Positions 8,552 to 15,870 of a stretch of 56,869 nt of DNA are shown here, piece by piece. The notes beneath the pieces are model-generated. The model was given only the letters and a program-made list of their open reading frames with translations. It did not search any database and had not been told where the DNA came from. The position numbers were made by a program, and so were the translations under genes. Every line of letters begins with the position of its first letter. The first letter of the stretch is position 1. Source of the DNA: CAZFLD01 sp964519835 (GTDB lineage: Bacteria > Spirochaetota > Spirochaetia > DSM-27196 > CAZFLD01); assembly GCA_964519835.1 (NCBI GenBank), contig CAZFLD010000024.1:1-56869 (forward strand), read 5' to 3'.

Positions 8552-9649
8552 ATGGCAACAAATCAGGGACAGGGACTTGCCCATGCGGAACACCTATTTC
8601 GTAAGCGCCGCTTCTCGGCGGTCATTGCCGCCTTAGAGCCGCAGATTTTCCTGTATCGAGACAACCCGCGATTCTACTATTTGCTTGGCGCGTCCTGTTT
8701 TTATACTGGGGACATCGGCGGCGCCGGCAGCTACCTAAAACGAGCCGCCCAGCTCGAAGAGCGATCGGAAGAGGTGGAGCTCGCCCTGGCCGCCTATCAC
8801 CTCAGGCGCCGTGAGAACGACGACGCGCTGAGAATCTGGCTCGATGTACTCGACCACAACACAAAAAACCGCACGGCCCGGCGCGGCTTGGCTCTGGTCA
8901 AAAAAGCCACCGTTCACAACGACCCCATCGACGAGAAAGAGATCCTCAAGGTGATGCCGAGACTTCCGTCCAACGTCCCTCGTTACATCATCACGGCCGG
9001 TGTACTTGCCTTGCTCATCGCAGCCGGGGCGTTCGCAGTACCGCCCATCGTGGTCCTGTTGTCAAATCAGGAGGAACGAAGTGGTGCCGAAGCCCTCGAG
9101 ATTTCTCGTGGAGATGCGGTGGTTGATTATACCGGCGCAGCGCGCTTTGTGCTGACCGAGGAGGAGATTCGAGATTCCCTCGATCAAATCCAACGTTACT
9201 TTAACGATTTTCGAGACAACCTGGCCCGCCGCGAGGCCAATCGCCTTTTGTTGTCAAACGCTTCACCGCTCGTAGTAGAACGAGTAAGACTCCTCATCGA
9301 CTACCTACGTACTCCGGACTTTGTCTCCTTTTCAGACAATTTCTCTTACGGCGACGTAGCGTCTGATCCCGAATTATACCGCGGGTGCTACGTGCGCTGG
9401 TCGGGCGCGGTGTCCAACCTCGAGATGGACAACCACGGCGCCGAGTTCTTGTTCCTAGTGGGGTTCCATGAGGGTCGCGTGGTAGAAGGCCAAGTTCCGG
9501 TGACGATTGATTTTCCCGCATCCCTGCAACCTGCCATGCCCATCGAGCTCATCGCACAGGTTCTTGTTCCACGGGACGGCGAAGACTTTGTTCTTCACGG
9601 AAGCGCGCTGCGTCTGCTGGCACCACCGCAGGACCAACGGAATCGCTGA
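8552..9649 (+). CDS. TPR protein with one central membrane helix
   Basis: A 365-residue protein starting at ATG 8552. The first ~130 residues carry TPR-like hairpins (YYLLGASCFYTGDIGGAGSY, LAAYHLRRRENDDALRIW). A single hydrophobic helix follows at about 147-171 (ITAGVLALLIAAGAFAVPPI), then about 190 residues with no signal or known motif, ending in a beta-rich segment (YVRWSGAVSNLEMDNHGAEF). The likely topology puts the TPRs in the cytoplasm and the C-terminal domain in the periplasm, with no cleavable signal. It follows two exported proteins in the same direction and overlaps dtd by one base (TGATG). Function unknown. It may connect cytoplasmic partners to the periplasmic proteins encoded upstream. 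Confidence 0.7.
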   Translation: MATNQGQGLAHAEHLFRKRRFSAVIAALEPQIFLYRDNPRFYYLLGASCFYTGDIGGAGSYLKRAAQLEERSEEVELALAAYHLRRRENDDALRIWLDVLDHNTKNRTARRGLALVKKATVHNDPIDEKEILKVMPRLPSNVPRYIITAGVLALLIAAGAFAVPPIVVLLSNQEERSGAEALEISRGDAVVDYTGAARFVLTEEEIRDSLDQIQRYFNDFRDNLARREANRLLLSNASPLVVERVRLLIDYLRTPDFVSFSDNFSYGDVASDPELYRGCYVRWSGAVSNLEMDNHGAEFLFLVGFHEGRVVEGQVPVTIDFPASLQPAMPIELIAQVLVPRDGEDFVLHGSALRLLAPPQDQRNR

Positions 9650-9975
9650 TGCGAGCGGTCTGCCAACGGGTAAGGCGCGCCCGCGTCGACGCAGCCGGTG
9701 AAACGGTCGCCGCCGTGGACGTAGGACTAGTGGTATATGCCGCGGTCGGCAAAAACGACAAAAACGAAGACGCCGACAAACTGGCGGACAAGCTCGTGAA
9801 CCTGCGCATCTTTGACGATGGGGCGCCGCCCGCTGCCGCCATGCCGCTGTTGCAACGTGTTCGTGACCGCATCCGATCTCACGGACTCAGCTGCGCGACA
9901 GGGGTCTTCGGAGCGGAGATGCAGGTCCACACGCAGGTGGACGGCCCCGTCACGATACTGCTGAACACCGCCTGA
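9649..9975 (+). CDS. dtd: D-aminoacyl-tRNA deacylase (Dtd) with an internal deletion
   Basis: A 108-residue protein whose two ends match Dtd well: the start (MRAVCQRVRRARVDAAGETV), then ADKLVNLRIFDDG, and the end (GVFGAEMQVHTQVDGPVTIL). Normal Dtd is about 145 residues and hydrolyses D-amino acids from tRNA. Directly after IFDDG (about residue 58) the sequence jumps to APPAAAMPLLQRV, so about 36 residues are absent. These include the conserved SQFTL motif with the catalytic threonine. The GPVT motif is present. The frame stays open across the junction, so this is an in-frame loss, not a frameshift. The product may be inactive, diverged, or the result of an assembly or strain-specific deletion. 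The start overlaps the previous stop by one base. Confidence 0.82.
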   Translation: MRAVCQRVRRARVDAAGETVAAVDVGLVVYAAVGKNDKNEDADKLADKLVNLRIFDDGAPPAAAMPLLQRVRDRIRSHGLSCATGVFGAEMQVHTQVDGPVTILLNTA

Positions 9976-9994
9976 CTGTTTTAGCGTCCGGGAC

Positions 9995-11104
9995 TCACAA
10001 AAACAGCCGCATAGAGCTGAAATAGGCTCGGATGTCGAAGGGATCAAAAAACGGCGAAAGTGATCGCTCCTGGTGCATCTTCATAATTATTTCAGCCGAG
10101 AGGCGCGTTGTATTTACGATCTCCAGGCAGGGCAGCGCCTCGATTGTCGCCTCATCCAGCGCGACCGTATCGGTAACTACAAGGGCCGACAGAAGCCCAT
10201 CCTCGTATAGCTCGGTGAGGCGCCCAATTGCCGGTTCTGAGAAAACGGGATGGATCACGGCAATCGACACGGAGCGCACATTGCGTTTCGAAAGCTCCTT
10301 GACCAGCGCGTAGACGGAACCGGCCGTGTCCACCATGTCGTCAACAATCCATATATCGTGGCCGGCGATGTCGGTGGAAGAGAGGATGTTTATGGATTCA
10401 ACCGTGTTGACCGTCTCATAATCGCGCTGTTTGTGCGCAATGATCAGCTTTGTGCCAAACGCTCGGGCGTATTGCCGGGCCACACTCTCACCGCCCGCGT
10501 CGACGGAGCAAAACATCCAGTCGTTCTGTACGGTCTCCTCCAGGTAATCGGGCGTCCGGATGTACTGGTCGGTTATAAACTCCTGCAGAATTGGGGCGGC
10601 GGGAACGTCGTCGATCGCGCAGAGCTTGGGATCGACCGCCGTTTTCGATTTGTCCGAATGCAGCTGATAGGTGATGATGTGATCAATCCCGAGGCTCATT
10701 ACGGTTTTGTAGTGCACCCAAAACCCGACGGAGTTGCGTCGTGTGGTTCGATCCGATCGCGACGAGCTGCAGTACGGCTCGATTAACGTGACACGCTCGG
10801 GCTGCGCGCGCTGTATGGCGTCTACGGCGTGGTGGAGCTCGATCTTACACTCGTCCACGCCGAGTCCTAAGTCGTTCCGGGCGGATGTCCCGAACAAAAA
10901 CACGTCCTTCCCGCGAATCGATGTCTTGAGCTCGACTTCGATCTCACCATCGGCAAAACGAAGCGTCTTAAGTGTGCCGATAAAGTTGTTGACGTCGACC
11001 TCGGTATGAAACTCGGGAAACGTCTGCAGGTGGTTCGCCACCCGTGTCATGTACCGCCGCATAGAGCGCGTCGACAGGAGCATCAAATCGCCGCGATTAG
11101 CCAT
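9995..11104 (-). CDS. prs: Ribose-phosphate pyrophosphokinase (PRPP synthetase), divergent type
   Basis: A 369-residue protein. I use ATG 11104 (MANRGDLMLL); an in-frame GTG at 11143 would add 13 residues and no start has a strong ribosome site. The enzyme transfers pyrophosphate from ATP to ribose-5-phosphate to give PRPP for nucleotides, histidine and tryptophan. Visible signs are LRFADGEIEVEL near residue 50, the aromatic/arginine stretch SSSRSDRTTRRN near 115, and the PRPP-binding loop DIWIVDDMVDTAGSV near 255. It is longer than the usual ~315 residues and differs around the flexible ATP loop, so it belongs to a divergent branch. It is convergent with dtd and divergent from recA. Confidence 0.85.
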   Translation of the reverse strand: MANRGDLMLLSTRSMRRYMTRVANHLQTFPEFHTEVDVNNFIGTLKTLRFADGEIEVELKTSIRGKDVFLFGTSARNDLGLGVDECKIELHHAVDAIQRAQPERVTLIEPYCSSSRSDRTTRRNSVGFWVHYKTVMSLGIDHIITYQLHSDKSKTAVDPKLCAIDDVPAAPILQEFITDQYIRTPDYLEETVQNDWMFCSVDAGGESVARQYARAFGTKLIIAHKQRDYETVNTVESINILSSTDIAGHDIWIVDDMVDTAGSVYALVKELSKRNVRSVSIAVIHPVFSEPAIGRLTELYEDGLLSALVVTDTVALDEATIEALPCLEIVNTTRLSAEIIMKMHQERSLSPFFDPFDIRAYFSSMRLFL

Positions 11105-11188
11105 AGCGCGATAGTAATCGCCTGGACAAAGAAGTCCAAGCACCGCCGCGGCCTTGACGACGAATTCCGGCGAGAATAGTATTACTGA

Positions 11189-11216
11189 TTGATTTCGCCC
11201 GGGTTCACATTAAACT
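11189..11216 (+). promoter_or_regulatory. Candidate recA promoter
   Basis: TTGATT (11189-11194) and TAAACT (11211-11216) are separated by 16 bases and would start transcription near 11223, giving a leader of about 60 nt before recA. The match to consensus is moderate. Confidence 0.4.
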
Positions 11217-11220
11217 GAAG

Positions 11221-11272
11221 CGCCCGCCATTTATTCTCTGTATTACTTAATGAGTACACATGCCGGCGGGCG
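11221..11272 (+). promoter_or_regulatory. Inverted repeat in the recA leader, ending next to the ribosome site
   Basis: CGCCCGCC (11221-11228) is perfectly complementary to GGCGGGCG (11265-11272). In RNA the arms could pair into a GC-only 8-bp stem with a 36-nt loop. The right arm abuts the recA ribosome site (AGGAAGG, 11273-11279). If the start near 11223 is right, two bases of the left arm would be lost. Confidence 0.4.
11239..11258. promoter_or_regulatory. Imperfect palindrome upstream of recA, possible operator
   Basis: The 20-base site starting TGTATTACTT and ending AATGAGTACA is self-complementary at 7 of 10 half-site positions. It lies 26 bases upstream of the recA ATG and is AT-rich in a GC-rich region. 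It recalls LexA-type operators (TGTA...TACA) but does not match the E. coli spacing, and the regulator is unknown. Confidence 0.3.
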
Positions 11273-11283
11273 AGGAAGGCTAC

Positions 11284-12504
11284 ATGGCAAAAAAACAACC
11301 GGAAGCCGTTGAACGAAAAACGGTCAACGAAGAGAAAGATCGGGCAATAGAGGCGGCGCGCCTCCAACTCGAGAAGCAGTTTGGCAAGGGCTCCATCATG
11401 AAGCTCGGGGGGGACGGTCGCCAAGTGGGCATAACCGCCATACCCTCAGGCTCGATCCTGCTGGATGAGGCACTTGGTGTTGGCGGTTACCCGCGAGGTC
11501 GTGTTATTGAGATTTACGGCCCAGAGTCCTCGGGCAAAACAACCCTTGCTCTCCACGCAATTGCCGAAGCCCAGAAGACCGGCGGCGTAGCGCTGTTTAT
11601 AGACGCGGAGCATGCCCTTGACCCGGTGTATGCCAAGAACCTCGGCGTAAACACCGCCGAGCTTTGGGTATCACAACCGGATACCGGCGAACAAGCCCTC
11701 GAAATCGCTGAATCACTCGTACGATCCGGCGCGGTCGACGTTATTGTCGTCGACTCCGTGGCGGCACTTACGCCACAGGCGGAGATTGAAGGCGACATGG
11801 GAGACGCGCACGTCGGTCTGCAGGCCCGCCTTATGAGCCAGGCCCTCCGGAAACTCACCGGCACGATCTCAAAATCCGGAACCTGTCTTGTGTTTATCAA
11901 CCAAATTCGCATGAAGATCGGTGTTATGTTCGGCAATCCGGAGACAACCAGCGGCGGCAAGGCGCTAAAGTTCTACTCATCCGTTCGGCTCGAGGTACGG
12001 AAGATCGAGACAATCACCAAGGGCACCGACGACGCCATCGGAAACCGCGTTCGTGTCAAAGTTGTCAAGAACAAGGTGGCGCCGCCGTTCCGCAAGGTAG
12101 AGCTCGAGTTGATGTTCGGCGAAGGCATTTCCGCAACTGGGTCGGTCTTGGATGCCGCGCTCAAGTACGCCCTCGTTCAGAAGAGCGGGAGTTGGTATTC
12201 GTACGGCGAGGAGCGAATTGGGCAGGGCAGGGAAAACGCCAAGCAGTTCCTCCAGGAACATCCGGAAACCTACGCCGAGATCGACGCAAAGCTGCGAGTA
12301 CTGATGTTTCCCAAGCCGGAAGACTCCGACGCCCAAGCTAAACACAACGACGGAGGCTCGGGAGCTCCGGGCGACGCATCAAATGCAACGGAGGTCGCGG
12401 AGACACCGGGTGGTCCAACGGGAGGTAAGAGCTCGACGTCCAAAGCAAAGAGCAAAAAAACCGCCTCGGCCGCGGAAGCTGAGGGCGCCGAAGAGTTGTT
12501 CTGA
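11284..12504 (+). CDS. recA: Recombinase RecA
   Basis: A 406-residue protein; ATG 11284 follows AGGAAGG by 4-5 nt. RecA forms filaments on single-stranded DNA, drives strand exchange and triggers the SOS co-protease reaction. Walker A is GPESSGKTT (about residues 79-87), Walker B is VIVVDSVAAL, loop L1 is GDMGDAHVGLQARLMSQAL, and loop L2 lies in INQIRMKIGVMFGNPETTSGG. All core features are intact. The C-terminus beyond residue ~345 is an unusually long low-complexity tail of about 60 residues, rich in Gly, Ser, Ala, Thr and Lys and ending in acidic EGAEELF. It is the first gene of a plus-strand run continuing into folK and scpAB. A palindrome and a long hairpin in the leader may regulate it. 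Confidence 0.98.
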   Translation: MAKKQPEAVERKTVNEEKDRAIEAARLQLEKQFGKGSIMKLGGDGRQVGITAIPSGSILLDEALGVGGYPRGRVIEIYGPESSGKTTLALHAIAEAQKTGGVALFIDAEHALDPVYAKNLGVNTAELWVSQPDTGEQALEIAESLVRSGAVDVIVVDSVAALTPQAEIEGDMGDAHVGLQARLMSQALRKLTGTISKSGTCLVFINQIRMKIGVMFGNPETTSGGKALKFYSSVRLEVRKIETITKGTDDAIGNRVRVKVVKNKVAPPFRKVELELMFGEGISATGSVLDAALKYALVQKSGSWYSYGEERIGQGRENAKQFLQEHPETYAEIDAKLRVLMFPKPEDSDAQAKHNDGGSGAPGDASNATEVAETPGGPTGGKSSTSKAKSKKTASAAEAEGAEELF

Positions 12505-12536
12505 GCGGCGGTAATCCTACGAGCATCGCACCGGCA

Positions 12537-13088
12537 ATGCGCGCCCAAACCCGTCGAAGGGTGGTGCTTAGCCTGGGCTCGAACCTTGGTCCGAGCACAA
12601 GGATACTCCTCGAGGCATGCCGGCGTCTTGAAGGCGAAATCGATCAGATAGCGGTGTCCCAACTCTACAGGACGGAGCCGAGAGAAGACACAAAGCAACA
12701 TAACTTTTTGAATCTCGCCATACTCGGCTTCACGACGGCAACTCCTCTCGCGCTCTTGGCATACTGCCGGCAGCTCGAAGACGAGGCGGGACGAGTCCGC
12801 GATCCTTCGCGACCCAAAGGCCCGAGGACGCTGGATATCGACATCATCTTTTTTGGTGACCTCTGCCGCACCTTCGAGGCAGGGACCGCCACGGACCGCG
12901 CCGGTCCGGACGGTCCGCACTTTCTGACAATACCGCACCCTCGGTACCGCGAACGAGAATTTGTCGTGGCACCGATCCTCGAGATATTCCCAGACTGCAC
13001 GGACCCCTGCGACGGCTCGTCTCTACGTTCGGTGGCCGCAAAGCTCGACCGCCAGGGTGTTTACCCTGTAGGGAGTCTGACCATATAA
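12537..13088 (+). CDS. folK: 2-amino-4-hydroxy-6-hydroxymethyldihydropteridine pyrophosphokinase (HPPK)
   Basis: A 183-residue protein from ATG 12537, 32 nt after recA. HPPK transfers pyrophosphate from ATP to the pterin precursor in folate synthesis. The diagnostic segments are present: LSLGSNLGPS near the start, VSQLYRTEPR, and RPKGPRTLDIDIIFFGD with the paired metal-binding aspartates, then IPHPRYREREFVVAPILEI. A short insertion (TFEAGTATDRAGPDG) separates the DIDIIFF motif from the PHPR motif. The ribosome site is weak. No other folate gene is nearby, so it seems to travel with recA and scpAB for positional reasons. Confidence 0.93.
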   Translation: MRAQTRRRVVLSLGSNLGPSTRILLEACRRLEGEIDQIAVSQLYRTEPREDTKQHNFLNLAILGFTTATPLALLAYCRQLEDEAGRVRDPSRPKGPRTLDIDIIFFGDLCRTFEAGTATDRAGPDGPHFLTIPHPRYREREFVVAPILEIFPDCTDPCDGSSLRSVAAKLDRQGVYPVGSLTI

Positions 13089-13099
13089 TCGCGACAATA

Positions 13100-13972
13100 A
13101 TGTCCGACACTGCGGAGAAGCAGCGCTATCAGCTTGGCGAGTTTGAGGGGCCCCTCGACCTGCTGTTGTTTCTGATCCGCCGCTCTGAAGTTAACATCTA
13201 CGACATACCCATCGCGCAGATTACGGAACAGTACCTCCGGTACCTGGAGTTTGCTACGCGCGTCGATCTCGAAAACATCACCGACTTTTACGTAATGGCG
13301 GCAACGTTGTTGTACATCAAGTCACGCATGCTCTTGCCCGTCGATACCACAGACGATGAGGAGTTTGAAGACCCCCGTGCCGAGTTAGTCGAGCGGCTTA
13401 TCGATTACCAGAAGTTCAAAAAACTCACCGACCTCATGGCGGAACAGGAACTGGAGGCCGGTCAGCTGCTGGAGCGGAAGAGCCGGCAATCCACGCTCCC
13501 GTTTCCAGAGGACGAAGACTTGTGGGAAAACTTGGAAGTCTGGGACCTGCTCAAGGCCTTCTCCCACATCATGTCATCGCTTACTCCTGAAAGGATTATC
13601 GATCTCTACGAAGAGGTCTCGATAAACGAGAAGATCAGCCTGGCGCACGAGCTTTTGGACAGTCGTTCCGAGATTCAGTTCGCGGATTTGCTCGTAGATA
13701 CCGGCTCCATTATGGAGGTTGTTTGCGCCTTTTTGGCGGTCTTGGAATTGGTAAAACAGCGCGAGATCAGGGTGTTCCAGAACAAGCTGTTTGGCGACAT
13801 TCGCCTGACCAAGCGTGATGTTCCTCCACCCCAGGCACAGGCCTCCGCGGAGCCGATGCTGCCCCTCGATACAGACGAGGGCGGCGAACCAGTCAACGGC
13901 GGCGAAGCCAACGAAGCCGACATTCGGAACGTGGGCTACCACCGGAGCGAACAGGGCGACTATGAAGCTTGA
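13100..13972 (+). CDS. scpA: Segregation and condensation protein A (ScpA, kleisin)
   Basis: A 290-residue protein starting at ATG 13100. ScpA is the kleisin subunit that bridges the Smc heads and binds ScpB for chromosome condensation and segregation. The N-terminal hallmark FEGPLDLLLFLIRRSEVNIYD is at about residues 14-34, followed by ITDFYVMAATLLYIKSRMLLP. The C-terminal winged-helix region contains FLAVLELVKQREIRVFQNK. The last ~50 residues (Pro, Ala, Gly, Glu) look disordered. Its 3' end overlaps scpB by 11 bases, as expected for subunits of one complex. No smc gene is visible in the window. Confidence 0.96.
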   Translation: MSDTAEKQRYQLGEFEGPLDLLLFLIRRSEVNIYDIPIAQITEQYLRYLEFATRVDLENITDFYVMAATLLYIKSRMLLPVDTTDDEEFEDPRAELVERLIDYQKFKKLTDLMAEQELEAGQLLERKSRQSTLPFPEDEDLWENLEVWDLLKAFSHIMSSLTPERIIDLYEEVSINEKISLAHELLDSRSEIQFADLLVDTGSIMEVVCAFLAVLELVKQREIRVFQNKLFGDIRLTKRDVPPPQAQASAEPMLPLDTDEGGEPVNGGEANEADIRNVGYHRSEQGDYEA

Positions 13973-14504
13973 TGTCGAGGCCTCAATCATCGAGGCTATC
14001 CTCTATCTGGAAAACGACGCCGTCGATGTCCCTTCGCTGGTACGAATCAGCAAGCTATCCCGAGGCGCCGTAGAAGAGGCGCTTCTGACACTGCAGCGCC
14101 ACTTCGAAGAGTCGGAGTTTCACGGCCTCGAGCTGGCGCAGATCGGCGACGCCTACCTCTTTCGACCCAAGCCTCGTTATTGGGAATCCCTGCGCGAGCG
14201 ATACGGAAAAAAAAGCGAGGCTCGCCTATCCCGCGCCGCGATGGAAACGCTTTCGATCGTCGCGTACTCGCAGCCGATTACCCGCGCGGAGATAGAAGGC
14301 ATCCGCGGCGTCGGCGCAGATTCGATGATCCGGCAACTGCTTGCCAAGGAGCTTATCCGCGAGGTCGGTAAAAAGGATTCCCCCGGACGGCCGGTCCAAT
14401 ACGGGACATCGCGCAAGTTTTTGGAGACCTTTCGGCTCTCGAGCATAAGAGACCTCCCCAAACTCGACGAATTGGAGCGTGATCGTTTTGAGCTCGGCGA
14501 ATAA
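13962..14504 (+). CDS. scpB: Segregation and condensation protein B (ScpB)
   Basis: A 180-residue protein. The start at ATG 13962 lies inside the end of scpA. ScpB is the dimeric winged-helix partner of ScpA in the Smc complex. Visible family features are EASIIEAILYLENDAVDVPSL at the start, LSRAAMETLSIVAYSQPITRAEIEGIRGV in the second winged helix, and the Gly/Pro-rich GRPVQYGTSRKFLETF at the end. Its last 26 bases overlap the GTG start chosen for rluB, so scpA, scpB and rluB are probably read from one message. Confidence 0.95.
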   Translation: MKLDVEASIIEAILYLENDAVDVPSLVRISKLSRGAVEEALLTLQRHFEESEFHGLELAQIGDAYLFRPKPRYWESLRERYGKKSEARLSRAAMETLSIVAYSQPITRAEIEGIRGVGADSMIRQLLAKELIREVGKKDSPGRPVQYGTSRKFLETFRLSSIRDLPKLDELERDRFELGE

Positions 14505-15216
14505 CAAAAACGCCATCCGCCTCCATGTCTACTTGGCGCGGGCCGGAGTTGCATCGCGTCGCAAGAGCGAAGAGCTTATCGCCGCCGGTCGTGTTCGCGT
14601 AAACGGCAAGACGGTTCGTGAGCAAGGCGTACTTGTAGGCGAGCAGGACCACGTGACCTACAACGGCAAAACGGTTCGGCCGGAAAAACATCACGTGTAC
14701 GTCGTACTCCACAAGCCGCCCCACGTACTATGCACCAACGACGATCCACAGGGGCGTCCTCTTGCCGTCGACCTGGTCAAGGACGCGTACCCACTTCGTC
14801 TCCACAGCGTCGGCCGCCTTGATTACCTCTCCTCCGGCTTGATTCTCTTCACCAACGACGGCAGCTTTACGCGCCTTGTCTCCCATCCCTCGGCGGAGAT
14901 TGAAAAAGAATACTTAGTTCACGGCGCCAATCACATCCCGGATGAACTTCTGGACCGCTTCAAGTCCGGGATCGAGGTGGAGGGTGTATGGTATTCAATT
15001 CGCTCCTACCGCCGAAAAAACACACACTCCGCATATCTCGTTCTGATTGAAGGCAAGAATCGGGAAATACGCCGTGTCCTGCACCACGCGGGTATCAAGC
15101 CCAAACGTGTTCACCGTGTCCGCATCGGCCCGGTCAAGATCAATGGGCTCGCAAGTGGTCGATTCAGAGAACTCACCGTGCGAGAGCTCCAGTGGTTCCA
15201 GAGGCAGGGACGATGA
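14479..15216 (+). CDS. rluB: 23S rRNA pseudouridine synthase of the RluB/RsuA family
   Basis: A 245-residue protein. GTG 14479 is used here, but TTG 14488 has a better-placed GGAG (14474-14477) and may be the true start. The N-terminal S4 RNA-binding domain reads IRLHVYLARAGVASRRKSEE (about 13-32). The catalytic domain has LHSVGRLDYLSSGLILFTND with the active-site aspartate of GRLD, and KNREIRRVLHHAGIKPKRVHR near the end. Family members modify uridines near the peptidyl-transferase centre (RluB) or 16S U516 (RsuA); the substrate here cannot be fixed from sequence, though RluB beside scpAB is a common arrangement. It overlaps cmk by 4 bases. Confidence 0.9.
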   Translation: MIVLSSANNKNAIRLHVYLARAGVASRRKSEELIAAGRVRVNGKTVREQGVLVGEQDHVTYNGKTVRPEKHHVYVVLHKPPHVLCTNDDPQGRPLAVDLVKDAYPLRLHSVGRLDYLSSGLILFTNDGSFTRLVSHPSAEIEKEYLVHGANHIPDELLDRFKSGIEVEGVWYSIRSYRRKNTHSAYLVLIEGKNREIRRVLHHAGIKPKRVHRVRIGPVKINGLASGRFRELTVRELQWFQRQGR

Positions 15217-15851
15217 TTGTAGCGATCGACGGTCCTGCAGGCGCAGGAAAAAGTACGGTTGCGAAAAACGTCGCCGATGAGCTGGGGTTTGTGTACATCA
15301 ACTCCGGCAGCTTGTACCGCGCGATTACCGTGGCCGTTTTTGATGCCGGCGCAGATCCAACGGATGAAGACGCGGTTTCCCGCGTCGCCGCCGAGGCCGG
15401 CGTCTCGGTGGACGCCGAGGGCACCAAGATCGACGGCCATCTTGTAGACCGCAGACTCCGCACTTCCGAAGTCGACGGTGCCGTCGCTCCGGTCTCCTCG
15501 TTTCCCACGGTCCGCGAAACGGTGAATCGGCTGCTCGTCTCCTTGGCCCGCACTAGGAACACCGTAGTCGAGGGCCGGGACATGGGAACCGTCGTATTTC
15601 CCGATGCCGACGTCAAAATTTATATGGACGCTTCGATCGAAGCGCGGTCGTTACGGCGATACAAGGAAGCACTTGACAAACGCAGTCTTGATGAAATTCG
15701 CCATGCAATTGCAAAACGGGACCTCTTCGACCAAAAAAAGGCCGGGGCACCGATGCGGCCGGCAAAAGACGCGCTGTACCTCGATACCTCGCGCTTGACC
15801 ATCAAGGCCGTTTGTGAGAAGGTAATAGAAATCTGCAAATTGCACATCTAG
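15213..15851 (+). CDS. cmk: Cytidylate kinase
   Basis: A 212-residue protein. ATG 15213 overlaps the rluB stop (ATGA). It phosphorylates CMP and dCMP with ATP. The P-loop is AIDGPAGAGKSTVAKNVA at about residues 4-21, followed by YINSGSLYRAIT and the CMP-binding region NTVVEGRDMGTVVFPDADVK. The LID region is RYKEALDKRSLDEIRHAIAKRD. It is slightly shorter than the E. coli enzyme (227) but complete. rpsA follows after 19 nt, the classic cmk-rpsA arrangement, so the two are likely co-transcribed. Confidence 0.95.
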   Translation: MIVAIDGPAGAGKSTVAKNVADELGFVYINSGSLYRAITVAVFDAGADPTDEDAVSRVAAEAGVSVDAEGTKIDGHLVDRRLRTSEVDGAVAPVSSFPTVRETVNRLLVSLARTRNTVVEGRDMGTVVFPDADVKIYMDASIEARSLRRYKEALDKRSLDEIRHAIAKRDLFDQKKAGAPMRPAKDALYLDTSRLTIKAVCEKVIEICKLHI

Positions 15852-15870
15852 CGGGAGTTTCATAACAAGC

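Noticed and set aside
9649..9975. Frameshift as the cause of the short Dtd
   Set aside because: Both family halves are in one frame with no stop between, so the loss is an in-frame deletion rather than a frameshift.
11239..11258. Standard LexA (SOS) box before recA
   Set aside because: The palindrome has TGTA/TACA ends but the wrong internal length for the E. coli box and is not the Gram-positive type either, so only a neutral operator note was kept.
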